64,000 nt of DNA from Euonymus europaeus (GCA_963580455.1 OY756957.1:20811001-20875000), one strand, 5' to 3'; shown: positions 1 to 11,018, numbered from the stretch's first letter. Made by a program: numbers and translations. Notes: generated by a model not told the origin, from the sequence alone.

Positions 1-800
1 TCAAAAAAGGAAACAACAAAGACGTGCATTGCTTAATGTCTCGCCAGCTCCCTTCTCTCTTCGAGGTTCATTTCTTTTAAAGCTTTCGACTTTTTCGTTC
101 CCAGAATTCATGATCTTTTTTGTTGTCATATACCGCGATCTTCGCTGTAATCGAGGTGCTTTTTTGTCATTTTTTTTGCGGATATTGATGTTGATTATTG
201 AAGTTTTATAAGCCTTTTCATTTGTTCTTTTGATATGGTTTTTTGTTTTGCCTTCTTTTGTTTTCTTGGCTGGTGATCGAATGGGTTCCTGGCGACAATC
301 TGCATTAATGCATTGTGATTCCGTGAAAATTTGAAACAATGTGCATAATTGCTGCGATTTGTGTAAATTGGCATGATCACATTTTGGGTCTTATTTAGGC
401 TAGAAAGTAGAATTACCTGTTTAATTATGGCATTTGAAGATCACCTTCGGTGTCAACACTCGACTATTCTCTACGGGTAGTGGGTAGTAGTCTAATTTCC
501 TGTTTTTCTGTAGTTATATATACTGTGATTGTCGTTCAGAAATAATCATTGGCTTCCTAGACAAAGATATGTTCATGTATAATCGGATATGTGATAGTAT
601 AATTTATGGTGCATTTGCCATATTTTGGTGATCAAATTAGAAGGCAAGATTCATGACGATATTTGCAAAGTTAACAAAAGCGTGAAAGCAGTAGTATAGG
701 CTGACAATTAACAAAATTGTAACTGAAGAGAACGTATACTACTGATCATGGAGGGAAATTATTTCATCCGCACTTGAGTTTTCTGTTTTGCTGTACTTGT
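1..800. other. Possible 5' UTR/first intron of the kinesin gene; no coding sequence recognised
   Basis: No protein family is recognisable here. The first 100 bases are pyrimidine-rich (CTCCCTTCTCTCTTCG), as plant 5' leaders often are. The next recognisable host sequence downstream, beyond the CACTA element, is the kinesin start codon at 6229. By position this could be a leader exon and the start of a first intron, but nothing in the sequence proves it. The short open frames on both strands look random. Confidence 0.3.
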
Positions 801-1100
801 CACTACAACAAAATCGTGATTTTGCGACTAATTTAGCGACGGAAAAGTTATATTTTTCGTCGCTAATTTGTTTCGCGACGGATTTAGAAGCGGATAAATA
901 TTCCGTCGCCAAAACAGTCGTTGCTAATTTTTGCGACGGATTTTGCGACGACTATTTTGTGACGGAATTAGATGCGGAATTTGTGACGAATCAACATTTT
1001 AAAAAAACTTTTTAGTTTGCGACGGAATACTCCGTCGCTAATTGGATTTTGTCTTTTTAAAAAATTAGAAGTCTGCGACGGATTTGCCGTCGCAAATAAC
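801..1100. repeat. Left terminal inverted repeat and subterminal GCGACGGA repeats of the CACTA element
   Basis: The CACTACAACAAAA terminus is followed by at least ten copies, in both orientations, of the octamer GCGACGGA / TCCGTCGC or one-base variants. Several are paired head to head and could form short hairpins. These are the expected subterminal binding sites of En/Spm-like transposase. Confidence 0.9.
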
Positions 1101-1381
1101 TAAAATATTGAAAAATACAGAATTTAAATTCCATATTATTTTACTTTTTTATGCTGAATTAATATTTAAATATTGAAATTACATTTTAATTGTTTGGATA
1201 AAATTTCACATATGAACAATTACTTACTGGGAACATAAATTAGAAGAATTAAAATAGTTATCTAAAAATTAAAAGCATTCAAAGTATTTGATAATGAAAT
1301 AATAAAATGCCTCTTAAGTATTAAAAGTATTAAAACAGTACTCACAAGTATTGAAACAGTACTCAAAAATATTAAAACAGT

Positions 1382-3040
1382 CTACTCATTATTGGAATAC
1401 TCATCAGAACTGTCGAGTTCATTGTTGTTGGTATTATCAACAAAGGCTGGCGGCGGTGTCACTGATGGAGGGAAGATCTGGTGCATATGTTGCTGTTGCA
1501 TCTGCTGCTGCATAAATAATTGAATATGGTGTTGGAAGTGCACCTGCATTTGCTCCTGCATCCGAAACATCTGCTCCTGTGTTTGTTGTTGTTGCATTTC
1601 TCGATTCTCCACCAACTGCTGCTGCAAATCTGCTACCTTATCAATTAACTCGGAGTTCATCCGAGCCACACGCTCCTCTATTTCTTGTTGTAACTCCCTC
1701 TCATTTCGAAATTCATAGTGCGCGCTAGCTGCAAATGGACAATGTAAGCGACGTCCCTTGAAGCCAAGTCCGAACAAACGACCCTTTTTACTCATCCCGC
1801 CTACTGCCTCAAAAAAAGAATCCTATTATTGTCTAGCGTCGATGATTGGCTGGATGCGAGTTCTTTAAGTTCATAAAATTTTTCCTGTTTCAAAAGTAAA
1901 AATAATTAAATCACTATAATTATACAAAAATAAGTTAAGAATATAATAAGTAAATTTGAGACGCTGCTTTCCTGAGGCTTGTCACTTTGCATATACAATC
2001 AAAGTCAGGCAAGCTGCTGTTCTACACAATTTTCTCAGTTGCTACACTCCATTTCCATTGTAGTGAAGACATGATTATTCATGGACATTTGGAGCAACAT
2101 CCTAACATTTAATCTGTGTTCGATATCTTTTTGTGGCCAAGGTCTGACTCTGCCACTGGTCAATGTTTGGTTTACAGGTAGTAGCTACCAAGATTGGCCA
2201 TTTAAAGTAAATAAAGCTAGCTAGGAGAAAGAGAAGCAAGGACATGCACTACCTAGACATCTGTAAAGTATGAGCAAAAAAAATGTGACCGACCTTTTTT
2301 TAGTTCACTGAATAATGGTATCTAAATTTGGTACTTACAGCTAATTCAGCTGAGCGAGAATCAACAAATTCTCCCGTCTCTTTTCGTTGATGAGTGAGTA
2401 GACATAGCTCGAAATCGTCGAGTGATCGCCCCTCTTTTTCCTCCTACAAAGTTAATTGAAAAGCCAAGTTAGTTCCAATTAAATTCACGTAAACAATTAA
2501 AAAATCAAACTTTTTAAATTTTAAGATTTTACCTTTCTCTTACGAATTTCTGTGGTGGGAATAGAGCCCCCAATATGAACACTACTTCCCGTCGATGATG
2601 ATCGATTCATTTTTCCCTTTTCTCTTCTTATCTTGTACTTCTCGGTCTCCCAATATTTATCAAGCTCATCCCTCACATTTTCAGGGATCCATTTTCCTTT
2701 ATCCTCACCACTACGTACCCTCTGCATGATGCCTCGCATCAAAGCAGCACTCTTTGAACTCCATTCTTTTCTAATCACAAAATCATCAGAAGCTTCCCAC
2801 TTATACAACTTCTACAAAGTTTTAGCAACCCAACACTTCCTAAATCAGCACCATATATACACAAACAATTATACAATTCTAGTAAAATATTGAAAGTTAC
2901 CTTGAACTCTTGAAAATAATAACTTCTCTGAGCCTCATCCATAGCTGTCCATTCAGCGAAGGGTTTCTCAAACTTGCTCTTAATTATCATGGATATCCTC
3001 CTATGTACAGTACTTGGCTGGAATCTAGAAAATAAAAGAA
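1382..3040 (-). CDS. Transposase_24 (TnpA-like) exons of the CACTA element
   Basis: Exons on the minus strand follow the partial TNP2. The first begins after an acceptor near 3002 and reads MIIKSKFEKPFAEWTAMDE...YYFQEF. A second (about 2521-2810) reads YKWEASDDFVIRKEW...KGKWIPENVRDELDKYW and a third lies near 2340-2440 (EEKEGRSLDDFELCLLTHQRK). This is the Ptta/En/Spm Transposase_24 fold, found in the accessory (TnpA-like) protein of CACTA elements. The terminal exon (1382-1795) is 137 codons, with a long glutamine/methionine-rich coiled coil and an acidic Asn-rich tail. Exon borders are approximate. The joined gene may be intact as a TnpA-like product fused to a TNP2 stub. Confidence 0.75.
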
Positions 3041-3069
3041 AGTAGTGCTTAAAGAAATGGAAAGTGTAC

Positions 3070-4119
3070 TTACTTTGAACGCTCCATGCAGCAAGGACAT
3101 GCTAATTTTCCAGCAGTGCTCCATCCAGACAACATACCATATGCAGGAAAATCATTGATAGTCCACATCAAAGCAGCTCTCATAACAAAGTTCTCATTCA
3201 ATGAGACATCATATGTTATCACACCTTCGTTCCACAATTGATTTAGCTCGTCAATCAAAGGTTGTAGATAAACATCAATCATACTCTTTGGATTTTTTGG
3301 ACCCGGAATAATTGCTGTCAAGAACATAAATTCCCTTTTCATACACAACTCGGGTGATAAATTGTAAGGTGTCAATATGACGGGCCAACATGAATAGTTT
3401 TTCCCCGATTGTCCAAAAGGAGTGAAACCATCTGCGCACAACCCTAACCTTACATTTCGTGGTTCTAATGCAAAATCTGGATATTCTCGATCAAAATATT
3501 TCCATGCTCCTCCATCGGATGGATGACACAAAATGCCTGCCTCGCATTGATGTTTATAATGCCACCTCATCTCCTTCGCTGTCACTATAGAACTGAATAG
3601 TCGCTTAAGCCTAGGAATCAATGGCAAGTACCACATCCGTTTAACAGAAATCTCTTTCGCCTGACCATGTCCAGTTCTTCGAGGTTTATAACGGTCTGCT
3701 TTGCAAAATTTGCACTGCCTTTCATCCACATCATCCTTATAATACAACATGCAACCATTAACACAACAATCAATTCGATTATACCCAAGTCCGAGTTTGG
3801 AGACCAACTTTTTGGATTGATAGAAATCAGCAGGCATCCTATTTTCAGCTGGCATCATCTCTTTCATAAGCTGAGCAACCTCATCAAAACAACCCTGAGG
3901 CATATTATAATCGGATTTAATGTTTAAAAGCCTCATTGAAGCTGACAACTCCGAATGTGACTCACATCCATCATACAGTGGTGCTTGGGCAGCAGACAAC
4001 ATCTCAAAAAAACTTTGTGCTTCAGGATTAGGAGGTTCATTCACAAATTGTTGGTTATAATTATCTTCTTGCAGCAGCTTAGCCCCAACCTCCGGTCCCG
4101 CAACATCTATTACCATCAT
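3070..4119 (-). CDS. Partial TNP2-type transposase of the CACTA element (Transposase_21)
   Basis: This is a 349-residue minus-strand frame. In order it shows an acidic N-terminal part, a C-x2-C-type segment (CKFCKADRY) near residue 138, a YLPLIPRLKRLF motif, and a typical TNP2 block (GAWKYFDREYPDFA, LGLCADGFTPFG, NYSCWPVILTPYNLSP). It ends with the WTINDFPAYGMLSGWSTAG segment and a CPCCMERSK terminus. The family is the catalytic transposase of plant CACTA elements. The frame stops at a clean splice donor (TCAAA|GTAAGT on the minus strand), and the next exon encodes a Transposase_24 domain rather than the second half of TNP2 and its DUF4218. The core has therefore probably been lost by internal deletion. 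No full catalytic triad can be claimed. Confidence 0.85.
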   Translation of the reverse strand: MMVIDVAGPEVGAKLLQEDNYNQQFVNEPPNPEAQSFFEMLSAAQAPLYDGCESHSELSASMRLLNIKSDYNMPQGCFDEVAQLMKEMMPAENRMPADFYQSKKLVSKLGLGYNRIDCCVNGCMLYYKDDVDERQCKFCKADRYKPRRTGHGQAKEISVKRMWYLPLIPRLKRLFSSIVTAKEMRWHYKHQCEAGILCHPSDGGAWKYFDREYPDFALEPRNVRLGLCADGFTPFGQSGKNYSCWPVILTPYNLSPELCMKREFMFLTAIIPGPKNPKSMIDVYLQPLIDELNQLWNEGVITYDVSLNENFVMRAALMWTINDFPAYGMLSGWSTAGKLACPCCMERSK

Positions 4120-4490
4120 CTCGTATACATTGAAATTATCCCTATCAGCGCCTTCTCCGTAATAATTTCTTGCATCTGTTTACGTTCATTATCAACGTAT
4201 GGAGTAATTTCAGACATCTCTTCACCATGAGCTGTCCAATAATAGTATCCATCTTGAAAACCTTTTCTGCATAAGTGCACTCTAACTTCCTGCAAATCAA
4301 GAAACTTTCTGCATTTGCACCGACTACATGGACATCTTATTGTTCCTGTATTCTAAAATTGAGTATTATTTTCATATGCAAAAGCTATAAATTCCTCAAG
4401 CCCATTCAAGAACTCTTGTGTAATTCCTACTCGATTTGGTCCCACTCGATTATACATCCATAAATGATACTCAGGTACATCCATTATATT
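4119..4490 (-). pseudogene. CACTA transposase-associated domain (N-terminal part of TNP2 gene)
   Basis: Read on the minus strand from an ATG near 4485, the frame begins MDVPEYHLWMYNR. It contains a cysteine cluster of the form CPCSRCKC followed by VHLCRKGF and YYYWTAHGE. This is the typical layout of the transposase-associated domain (Pfam Transpos_assoc) that precedes TNP2 in plant CACTA elements. One stop (TAG/TAA class) interrupts the frame just before the cysteine cluster. The frame runs toward the downstream transposase exon. The role in the family is zinc-dependent DNA binding, inferred from family membership. Confidence 0.7.
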
Positions 4491-4540
4491 AAAATCACCT
4501 ACATAAATTGATTTGAAATAAAACAATCAACATAAAAATA

Positions 4541-5080
4541 ATACTAAAAATCACCAATAAATAATTCTACTGTTGTCATTATATTAATATTACTAATTAG
4601 TTTGGTTAAAAAAAACTACTACTACACATGCTTTAAAATTTCTTAACCACTACTTCTAGCTCCTCCTGTATAACCTAAAACATTTTATTTACTAAAAAAA
4701 ACGAATAACACAAACAACAAAAAAAATAACACTAAAATTCACCAATAATTCCTTCACTGTTGTCATTATATTAATTTAACTAGTTAGTTTAGTTAAAAAT
4801 AAAACTACAACTACACATGCTTTAAAACTTAATCTGGAACAACCACTACTTCTAGCTTCTCCTCTATAACCTAATAAATTTTATTTACTAAAAAAAAATA
4901 ACAGAATAAAAAAAATAACACTAAAATTAACCAATAAATCTCCCACTGTTGTCATTATATTAATAATAATATTTAGTTTAGTTCATAAAAAAAACTACTA
5001 CACAAGCTTTAAAATTTCTTTTCGAACAACCACTACTTCTACTCCCATAAAACCTAAAACAAATTATTTACCAAAAAACT
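4541..5080. repeat. Three tandem copies of a ~188-bp repeat inside the CACTA element
   Basis: Copies start near 4541, 4729 and 4918. Each contains CACTGTTGTCATTATATTAAT (or one-base variants) followed by TTAGTTTAGTTAAAA, ACTACACATGCTTTAAAA, ACCACTACTTCTAGC and a run of A residues. The copies are diverged. They lie between the transposase start (about 4485) and the right subterminal repeats, so they form part of the 5' regulatory region of the transposase gene. Confidence 0.85.
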
Positions 5081-5429
5081 GCATAATAAATAAATAATGA
5101 CAATAATAAATAAATTGATACATATTAATTAACACAAATATGTGGTTATGATTTATGAACTTGCATGGATTAAGATGATGAATTTAGAAAATTCAAAACA
5201 TATTATTTATTAAAAATGTATAATAATTAAATCATGACAATAACAAAAAAATATTACCGATTAATACTGAAGAATATGGATAGAAATGATCCACTTCGTT
5301 TGAGATGAATTTCGGATGTGCAACGACCCAGATATGGATTTCCGATTTCGGACACTATTTGCTGTCGAAGGCGAGTTTCTGGCTTTCTTCACAATAAGAG
5401 ATGAAGTGTCGGTGAAATGTATTAAAATA

Positions 5430-5819
5430 TAATTTAGTGACGGATTTAGAGACGGAATTTTTTCCGTCACTAAATTTTGCGACGGATATTGTAACGGACA
5501 AAGCAGTAGCCAAGATTCAGTCAAAAAGTGGCGAAAATTTCAAAATTTTTGTGACGAATTATATGTCCGTCGCTAAATGTTAGAAAAGCGTGACCGACAA
5601 AGCAATTTGCGACGGAATTGAGACGGAAAATGTTAGCCACGGATGAGTCCGTCGCAAATTCCGTTTCAAATTTTGCAAAAAATTCCACCAGCGTCCCATC
5701 AAAAACGGCCACGGAATTGAGACGGAATATCTTACTTTTTCCGTGGAAAATATATTATTGTCGACGGTTGGTTTATCAGTCGCAAAAATCCGTCGCTAAA
5801 GGACCTTTTTGTTGTAGTG
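5430..5819. repeat. Right subterminal repeats and terminal inverted repeat of the CACTA element
   Basis: This mirrors the left end. Copies of GCGACGGA / TCCGTCGC and close variants are spread over about 390 bases, ending in TTTTTGTTGTAGTG. It is preceded by the upstream side of the minus-strand transposase gene, so it should also contain that gene's promoter. No clear TATA box was chosen. Confidence 0.88.
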
Positions 5820-5822
5820 TGT

Positions 5823-6228
5823 CTTATAGATGGGGGAAAAGAATGAAGTATGAACCACAAAAGCACCAATAGTCGCTTGGATGCCTGAATTTGGGTTTTA
5901 TTTGCCTTAGCGCTTGCGAGGTCAAGACAGCAGATCAATGAGTATCAGCATATTCATTCCATTTTTCTTTTTTGTTTCTTCCTTGTGTATGACACCTGGA
6001 ATTTGCAATGTCTTCCGGTTTGTCATTGCCATGGGTTCTGTCTGATATAGTGTACTACAAAATGGCTAATTGTACTCAATCATTTTACAGGAATTTTTGA
6101 ATAAGCCATGACAAGTTAATTCTTAGCTTGTTTCATAACTACTCTCCAAAGCTAGATCACTTGGTCAAAGTCTGAATCAGCTTGTGAAAGTATACGGATG
6201 ACTCAATACCTGAAATCAAATCAGTAAT
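5823..6228. other. 5' leader/intron region before the kinesin start codon
   Basis: This host sequence lies between the CACTA element and the first kinesin codon. A possible acceptor (TTTTACAG at about 6091) precedes a leader-like segment. In-frame stops lie immediately upstream of the ATG at 6229, so that ATG is the best start. No independent gene is visible. Confidence 0.4.
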
Positions 6229-6663
6229 ATGGATGTTTACAAACCAATGGCAAATAGTACTGATGAATCTGAATGTAGGGGTACGTGTTTTTCTATGTAT
6301 TTTTCACAATTTGTTCAATGATCTGAGTTCTTTCTCTAATATTTTAAGCATCTGATTGTTCTTTATTCTATAGCCAAGGATCAACAAATATTGTTTGAGT
6401 GGTTGCATAGCATTCTTCCTAATTTAAGCTTGCCAATTAGGGCTTCTTTAGAGGAACTCAGAGCTTCCTTAATCGATGGCACTGTTCTATGTCAGATTTT
6501 GAGCAGGCTTAGACCTGGTTCTTTCAATAAGGTGTTGATACGTTTTTATTGCATTTCTTACCCAATTATGGCATGCATTGGCTAAAATTTTGCTTCTTGA
6601 TACTTCATGTTTTTTCAAATATAGGGAAGTGACTCTTATTATTCACCTGCTTCATGCTTGGAA
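6229..6663 (+). pseudogene. Kinesin-14 exons 1-3 (first half of CH domain)
   Basis: Exon 1 (6229-6280) gives MDVYKPMANSTDESECR. Exon 2 (6374-6531) gives the CH-domain start (FEWLHSILPNLSLP, LIDGTVLCQILSRLRPG). Exon 3 opens at 6625 (GSDSYYSPASCL) and is cut at 6663 by a copia insertion. The exon phases agree (52+158 nt = 70 codons). The start at 6229 is chosen because it is in frame with the CH domain through a consistent splice. The CH domain is a helical module that binds actin in this kinesin subfamily. Confidence 0.85.
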
Positions 6664-6906
6664 TGTTGGTTGAATTGCACTCTATGTCAACTCTTTGTTT
6701 CTATGTTTAGCTTGTTAAGTTACTATTTCTATTTAAGGGAAGGGCAAGATAGTCTTTTCATGTTAAAAAAACTAGTCTCTTTATTTTGTTGTATGTAGTA
6801 AGTTATGTTGTATTGTTGAACGTATGAAGTAAAGGGCTTGAGACAAGTTGCTCAACCTGTGTGTGTTTGATTTCTTCTATTAGACAACTTCTGTTTCGAT
6901 CCTACA
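6664..6906 (+). repeat. 5' LTR of copia element 1
   Basis: 243 bp, TG...CA ends, followed by the primer-binding site TGGTATTGGAGCC at 6908-6920. It differs at about eight positions from the 3' LTR. Confidence 0.96.
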
Positions 6907-6947
6907 GTGGTATTGGAGCCAGGTTAGTTTAGGAAGGGTCTAGCAAC

Positions 6948-7790
6948 TTGAAAGTCGAAATCTTGAAGGTGGAGATAGCTTCATCAAATGATAAGGTAGC
7001 TTCGTTAATTTCGGTGTTTAATGGAATTGATTACCCTTCATGGAAGGTAAAGATGAAAACTTTCTTGCTTTCTGAGGGGCTCTGGAGTATTGTGACCAAG
7101 GGTTACAAAGAACTTGAAAATGAAGAGGTTCTAAATGCTGCAGAACAGAAGGATCTGGAGAGTAAAAGAGTGACTGATGCTAAGGCTCTCTCAAAATTGT
7201 AGAATAGTGTTGGAGCTTCTATCTTTCCAAGGATTATTCGAGCTTCTTGTTCTAGAGAGGCCTGGAATATCTTGGCTGCAGAGTTTGAGGGTGATGGAAA
7301 AACTATCATTATCAAACTTCAAAATCTTCGCAGGGAGCTTGAGAACTTGAGGATGCTTGATAAATGCAATGAGAACTTTGGGAGAGATGGTACCAGATGA
7401 GAAGGTGGTACAAAAACTTCTGATAAGCTTACCTAAACGGTTTGATGTAGTGGTGGCTGCTATTGAGGAATCTAAAGATCTATCTGTAGTGAAGCCTGAG
7501 GAGGCTGTTGGGTCTCTCGAGACATATGAGCAGAGAAGACTGAGGAGAAGTGATCAGTCACAATCTTTGGAATCAGCTTTCAAAGCAGGGCTATCTCTGC
7601 GGGAAGATTCTAAAGGCAAGTCACCAGCTTGGAGAAATATTGCTAATCAAAAAGGGACTGAGAGTTCCTCTAAGTCACCTCAGTGTGATATTTGTAAACG
7701 AATTGGTCATATTTCCAATGATTGCTGACATAAAGGCAAACTACAGTGTCATCATTGTAAAAAATTTGGTCATATACAGAAAAATTGTAG
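6948..7790 (+). pseudogene. copia 1 gag region with two zinc knuckles
   Basis: The frame begins near 6948 and shows the copia gag opening (FNGIDYPSWKVKMKTFLLSEGLW). It is broken by a TAG at 7199-7201, probably from CAG. A frame change around 7350-7360, where the gag core is also shortened, joins a second frame (MRTLGEMVPDEKVVQKLLISLP). Two CCHC knuckles follow: CDICKRIGHISNDC and, after a TGA at 7726-7728, CHHCKKFGHIQKNC. Gag packages the element RNA in virus-like particles. This copy cannot make full-length Gag. Confidence 0.85.
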
Positions 7791-7809
7791 ACTGAAGAAG
7801 GAGAATAGT

Positions 7810-9560
7810 GTGAATTTTGTGGAGTGCAGTGAAGTTCCAGAAGAGATTCTGTTTTATACTGAGCAGGTTACTGATACTAATATATCTAATGTTTGGTTTA
7901 TTGACAGTGGGTGTAGCAACCATATGACAGGAAATGGTTCATTGTTTACATCTGTTGATCACTCATTTATCTCTAAAATCAGACTTGGAAATGGGAAAAT
8001 TGTTATGGAATCTGACAAAGGTACAGTCAGAATCCAATCTCCTTCTGGAATCAAAACTATCTCTGATGTTCTGTTTGTTCCAGCATTAAAGAATAACCTA
8101 CTTCGTGTAGGTCAGATGGTTGAGAAGGGTTATAAACTGCTGTTTGGAAATGGTAAGTGCACAATCTTTGACATTCATGATGGGAAGGAATTAATGGTAG
8201 TGGAGATGCAAGGTAGAAGAAACTTTCTTATTGACTTTCATGGTCAGGAGGAGATGTCTTTATTGTCAACAGAAGTGTGTCTAAAGACTAATCTTTGGCA
8301 CAAGAGATTAGGGCATTTGAATTTGAGCAGCCTGAAATAGCTTAAAGATAAAGAAATGTTGACAGGTTTACCAAGAATACAGTCAACTGGAGTATTGTCT
8401 GAAGGATGTTCATTTGGCAAGCAACATAGACAATCCTTTTCACAGCAAGCTGATTGGAGAGCTCAGGCAATCCTTGAACTGATACACACTGATTTATGTG
8501 GACCCATGAAGACTGAGTCATTTAGTGGTTGTACGTACTTTTTAACCTTTATAGATGATTTTTCAAGAATGATCTGGGTGTATTTATTATTGCAAGAAAA
8601 GTCTCAAACTTTTACTGTATTTAAACAATTTAAAGCTTTGGTTGAGAAACAAAGTGATAGGGTCATTAAGAGAATCAGAAGTGACAGGGGGAGAGTATAC
8701 TTCAAATGCTTTTGAGAAATTCTGTTCAGAAGAAGGTATATCGAAGTAGTTGACTTATGGATTTAGTCCTCAGCAAAACGGGGTGGCAGAGAGGAAGAAT
8801 AGAACTATAATGGAGATGGCTCGGGCAATGTTGGCTGAGAAAAATTTGCCAAATAGTTTTTGGGCAGAAGCTGTTAGTACTGCAATCTATATTTTAAATT
8901 TGTGTTCCTACCAAAGCTCTTCGGGATAAAAATCCAGCTGAAATTTGGAGTGGTTTTAAGCATGGTGTTGATCCATGAGAATTTTTGGGAGCTTATGTTA
9001 TGTGTTGATTCCAATAGAAAAAGGTCCAAGTTAGATAAGAAGAGTAAGAAGTGTGTGTTTGTAGGGTATATCTCTACTTTCATGGCTTATAGGGTCTATG
9101 ATCTTGAATGCAAGAATTTATTGGAATGTAGAGATGTTATTTTCAATGAAAGTTTTCAATGGAACTGGGCTAACTCATCTGAACAGTCAGACATGATTGA
9201 GTTTGGATCTGTTACTCAGTTGGAGGAAATTCCAGATTATTTTCCTGTGGGAGATGATGACCAGATAGAAGAACTTGATGATCCATATGTTGAGGCAGAC
9301 AATGCAGCAGTTGTTGGTACTCCTATTGAGACAGAAGATGTTGGCCCTGACTCTCCTCCAATAGTTGGTGTAGGTGATGAGAATTATAACTATGATTCTC
9401 CTCCAAGAAAGATGAGACATGTGCAGGACTTGTATGACACTTCTAGTTTCACAGGTGTTATAAGCAGAGAACCTGAAAGGTTTGCTGAAGCTCAAAGTGA
9501 TCCAACATGGAGAAAGGCAATGGAGGATGAAATGCATATGATAAAAAAAATAATACCTGG
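7810..9560 (+). pseudogene. copia 1 protease and integrase region
   Basis: An aspartic protease motif (FIDSGCSNHMTG) lies near 7893-7930. The pre-integrase segment (LWHKRLGHLNLSSLK) ends at a TAG at 8338-8340. The integrase core then continues (LIHTDLCGPM, FLTFIDDFSRMIWVYLL) until frame changes near 8690 and 8900. A downstream integrase tail reads KKCVFVGYISTFMAYRVYD. The acidic linker before the reverse transcriptase (9180-9560) is open, with one more frame change near 9550. Motifs show function; the reading frame is disrupted in at least four places. Confidence 0.85.
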
Positions 9561-9578
9561 GAGTTAGTTGCCAGACCT

Positions 9579-11018
9579 CATCACAGGGAGGTGGTAGGAG
9601 TAAAATGGGTCTATAAGTTAAAACTAAATCCAGATGGCACAGTGTTAAAACATAAAGCTTGGTTGGTTGCAAAGGGGTTTACACAGAAGCCTGGTGTTGA
9701 TTTTAATGAGACATTTGCCCCTATGGAAAGGCTGGAAACAGTGAGGATTCTGTTCTCTGTTGCTGCTCAGTTGGGTTGGAGAATTTATCAACTGGACGTG
9801 AAATCTGCTTTTTTGAATGGAAGCATTGAAGAGGAAATCTATGTTGCTCAACCTGAGGGATTTGTGGTTCCAGGGGGAGAAGATAAAGTTTATTTGCTGA
9901 AGAAGGCCTTGTATGGTCTTAAACAGTCACCAAGAGCTTGGTATGCTGAAATTGATAAATTCTTTAAGCTCAAAGGACTTCAAAGAAGCAAGAATGAAGG
10001 TACTTTGTATACTCTTAAAAGATGGACATCTGTTCTGATTGTTTCCATCTATGTAGATGATCTTGTGCTCACTGGAAATGATGATGGAATGATTCAAGAT
10101 CTGAAGTGTAATCTTATGAATACATATGAGATGAATGATATGGAAATGATGAAATATTTTCTGGGATTAGAGGTTGAGCAATCTAACAAAGGGATTTTTG
10201 TGTCTCAGTTTGCTTACATTAAGACAGTTTTGAAGAAGTGTGGTATGCTTGGTTGTAATCCAGTTGCCACACCTTTAGTTGTGAATGAAAAGTTTTCAAA
10301 GGAAGATGGGTCAGAAAAGGTGGATGCTAGTCTGTGCAAGAGCTTGATTGGCAGTTTACTCTATTTAGCTACCACAAGACCAGTTATTATGTTCAGTGCT
10401 AGTGTGTTGTCCAGGTATATGCAAGAGCCATCTCAAATGCATATTGGTGCTGCTCGAAGGGTTTTGAGATATCTCCAGGAGACAGAAGATTATGGCATGT
10501 TTTATGAGTCAAATGTTGAAGTGAATTTGTCAGGATACTGTTACAGTGATTGGGCAGGATGTCAAGATGATATGAGAAATACTTCGGGAAGTGTTTTTTC
10601 TCTTGGAACAGGAATGTGTACGTGGGTGTCAAAGAAGCAAAAAACAGTGGCTCTCTCATCTGCAGAAGCTGAGTATGTAGCTGCTGCGAAGGCTGCCTCT
10701 AAGGCAGTGTGGATCAGAAAGATTCTTGAAGATGTGGGATGTATGCAGACTGGTGCCACTAAGCTTCTTTGTGATAGCAAATCTGCCATTGCTATTGCTC
10801 GAAATCCTGTGGAACATGATCTCACCAAACATATCAAGCTGAAGTATCATTTTATTAGAGAAGTCATTGAAGAAGGAATTGTTGATTTAGAATTCTGTAG
10901 TACTGACCAGCAACTTGCAGATATCCTCACCAAAGCAATTCCCATAGATAAGTTTCAGTTTTTGAGGTCTCAACTTGGTATAGTTTCAAAGGTGCAATTC
11001 AGGGGGAGTGTTGGTTGA
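9579..11018 (+). CDS. copia 1 reverse transcriptase and RNase H (open)
   Basis: A frame of about 475 residues is uninterrupted. It contains the copia RT blocks VKWVYKLKLNPDG, KAWLVAKGFTQKPG, YQLDVKSAFLNG, LKKALYGLKQSPRAWY and the catalytic YVDDLVLTGND. RNase H motifs follow (YSDWAGC, SSAEAEYVAAAKA, CDSKSAIAIARNP, KHIKLKYHFIREV, DILTKAI). Reverse transcriptase copies the element RNA into DNA and RNase H removes the RNA strand. The intact state contrasts with the broken gag and integrase upstream. Methionine 9591 is internal; in the live element this part would be released from a polyprotein. Confidence 0.93.
   Translation, partial: HHREVVGVKWVYKLKLNPDGTVLKHKAWLVAKGFTQKPGVDFNETFAPMERLETVRILFSVAAQLGWRIYQLDVKSAFLNGSIEEEIYVAQPEGFVVPGGEDKVYLLKKALYGLKQSPRAWYAEIDKFFKLKGLQRSKNEGTLYTLKRWTSVLIVSIYVDDLVLTGNDDGMIQDLKCNLMNTYEMNDMEMMKYFLGLEVEQSNKGIFVSQFAYIKTVLKKCGMLGCNPVATPLVVNEKFSKEDGSEKVDASLCKSLIGSLLYLATTRPVIMFSASVLSRYMQEPSQMHIGAARRVLRYLQETEDYGMFYESNVEVNLSGYCYSDWAGCQDDMRNTSGSVFSLGTGMCTWVSKKQKTVALSSAEAEYVAAAKAASKAVWIRKILEDVGCMQTGATKLLCDSKSAIAIARNPVEHDLTKHIKLKYHFIREVIEEGIVDLEFCSTDQQLADILTKAIPIDKFQFLRSQLGIVSKVQFRGSVG

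Larger units (their letters stand above)
801..5819 (-). mobile_element. CACTA (En/Spm-type) DNA transposon, structurally complete ends
   Basis: The left end reads CACTACAACAAAA at 801 and the right end is its reverse complement TTTTTGTTGTAGTG, ending at 5819. The flanks are TGT at 798-800 and TGT at 5820-5822, the 3-bp target duplication expected of this superfamily. The two subterminal zones (about 801-1100 and 5430-5819) are packed with GCGACGGA and its complement TCCGTCGC, the usual transposase-binding repeats of this class. The coding part is on the minus strand: a transposase-associated domain, a partial TNP2 transposase, then a Transposase_24-type (TnpA-like) reading frame. The later half of TNP2 is missing, so the copy is probably non-autonomous. 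Confidence 0.95.

Noticed and set aside
1..339. 112-codon minus-strand open frame at the window start
   Set aside because: Lys/Arg-rich low-complexity translation of a T-rich leader, with no domain and an overlapping equally long frame.
6908..6920. Initiator-tRNA-like words after LTRs (also at 12975 and 61364)
   Set aside because: They are primer-binding sites of retroelements and lack the rest of a tRNA; no tRNA gene was found in the window.
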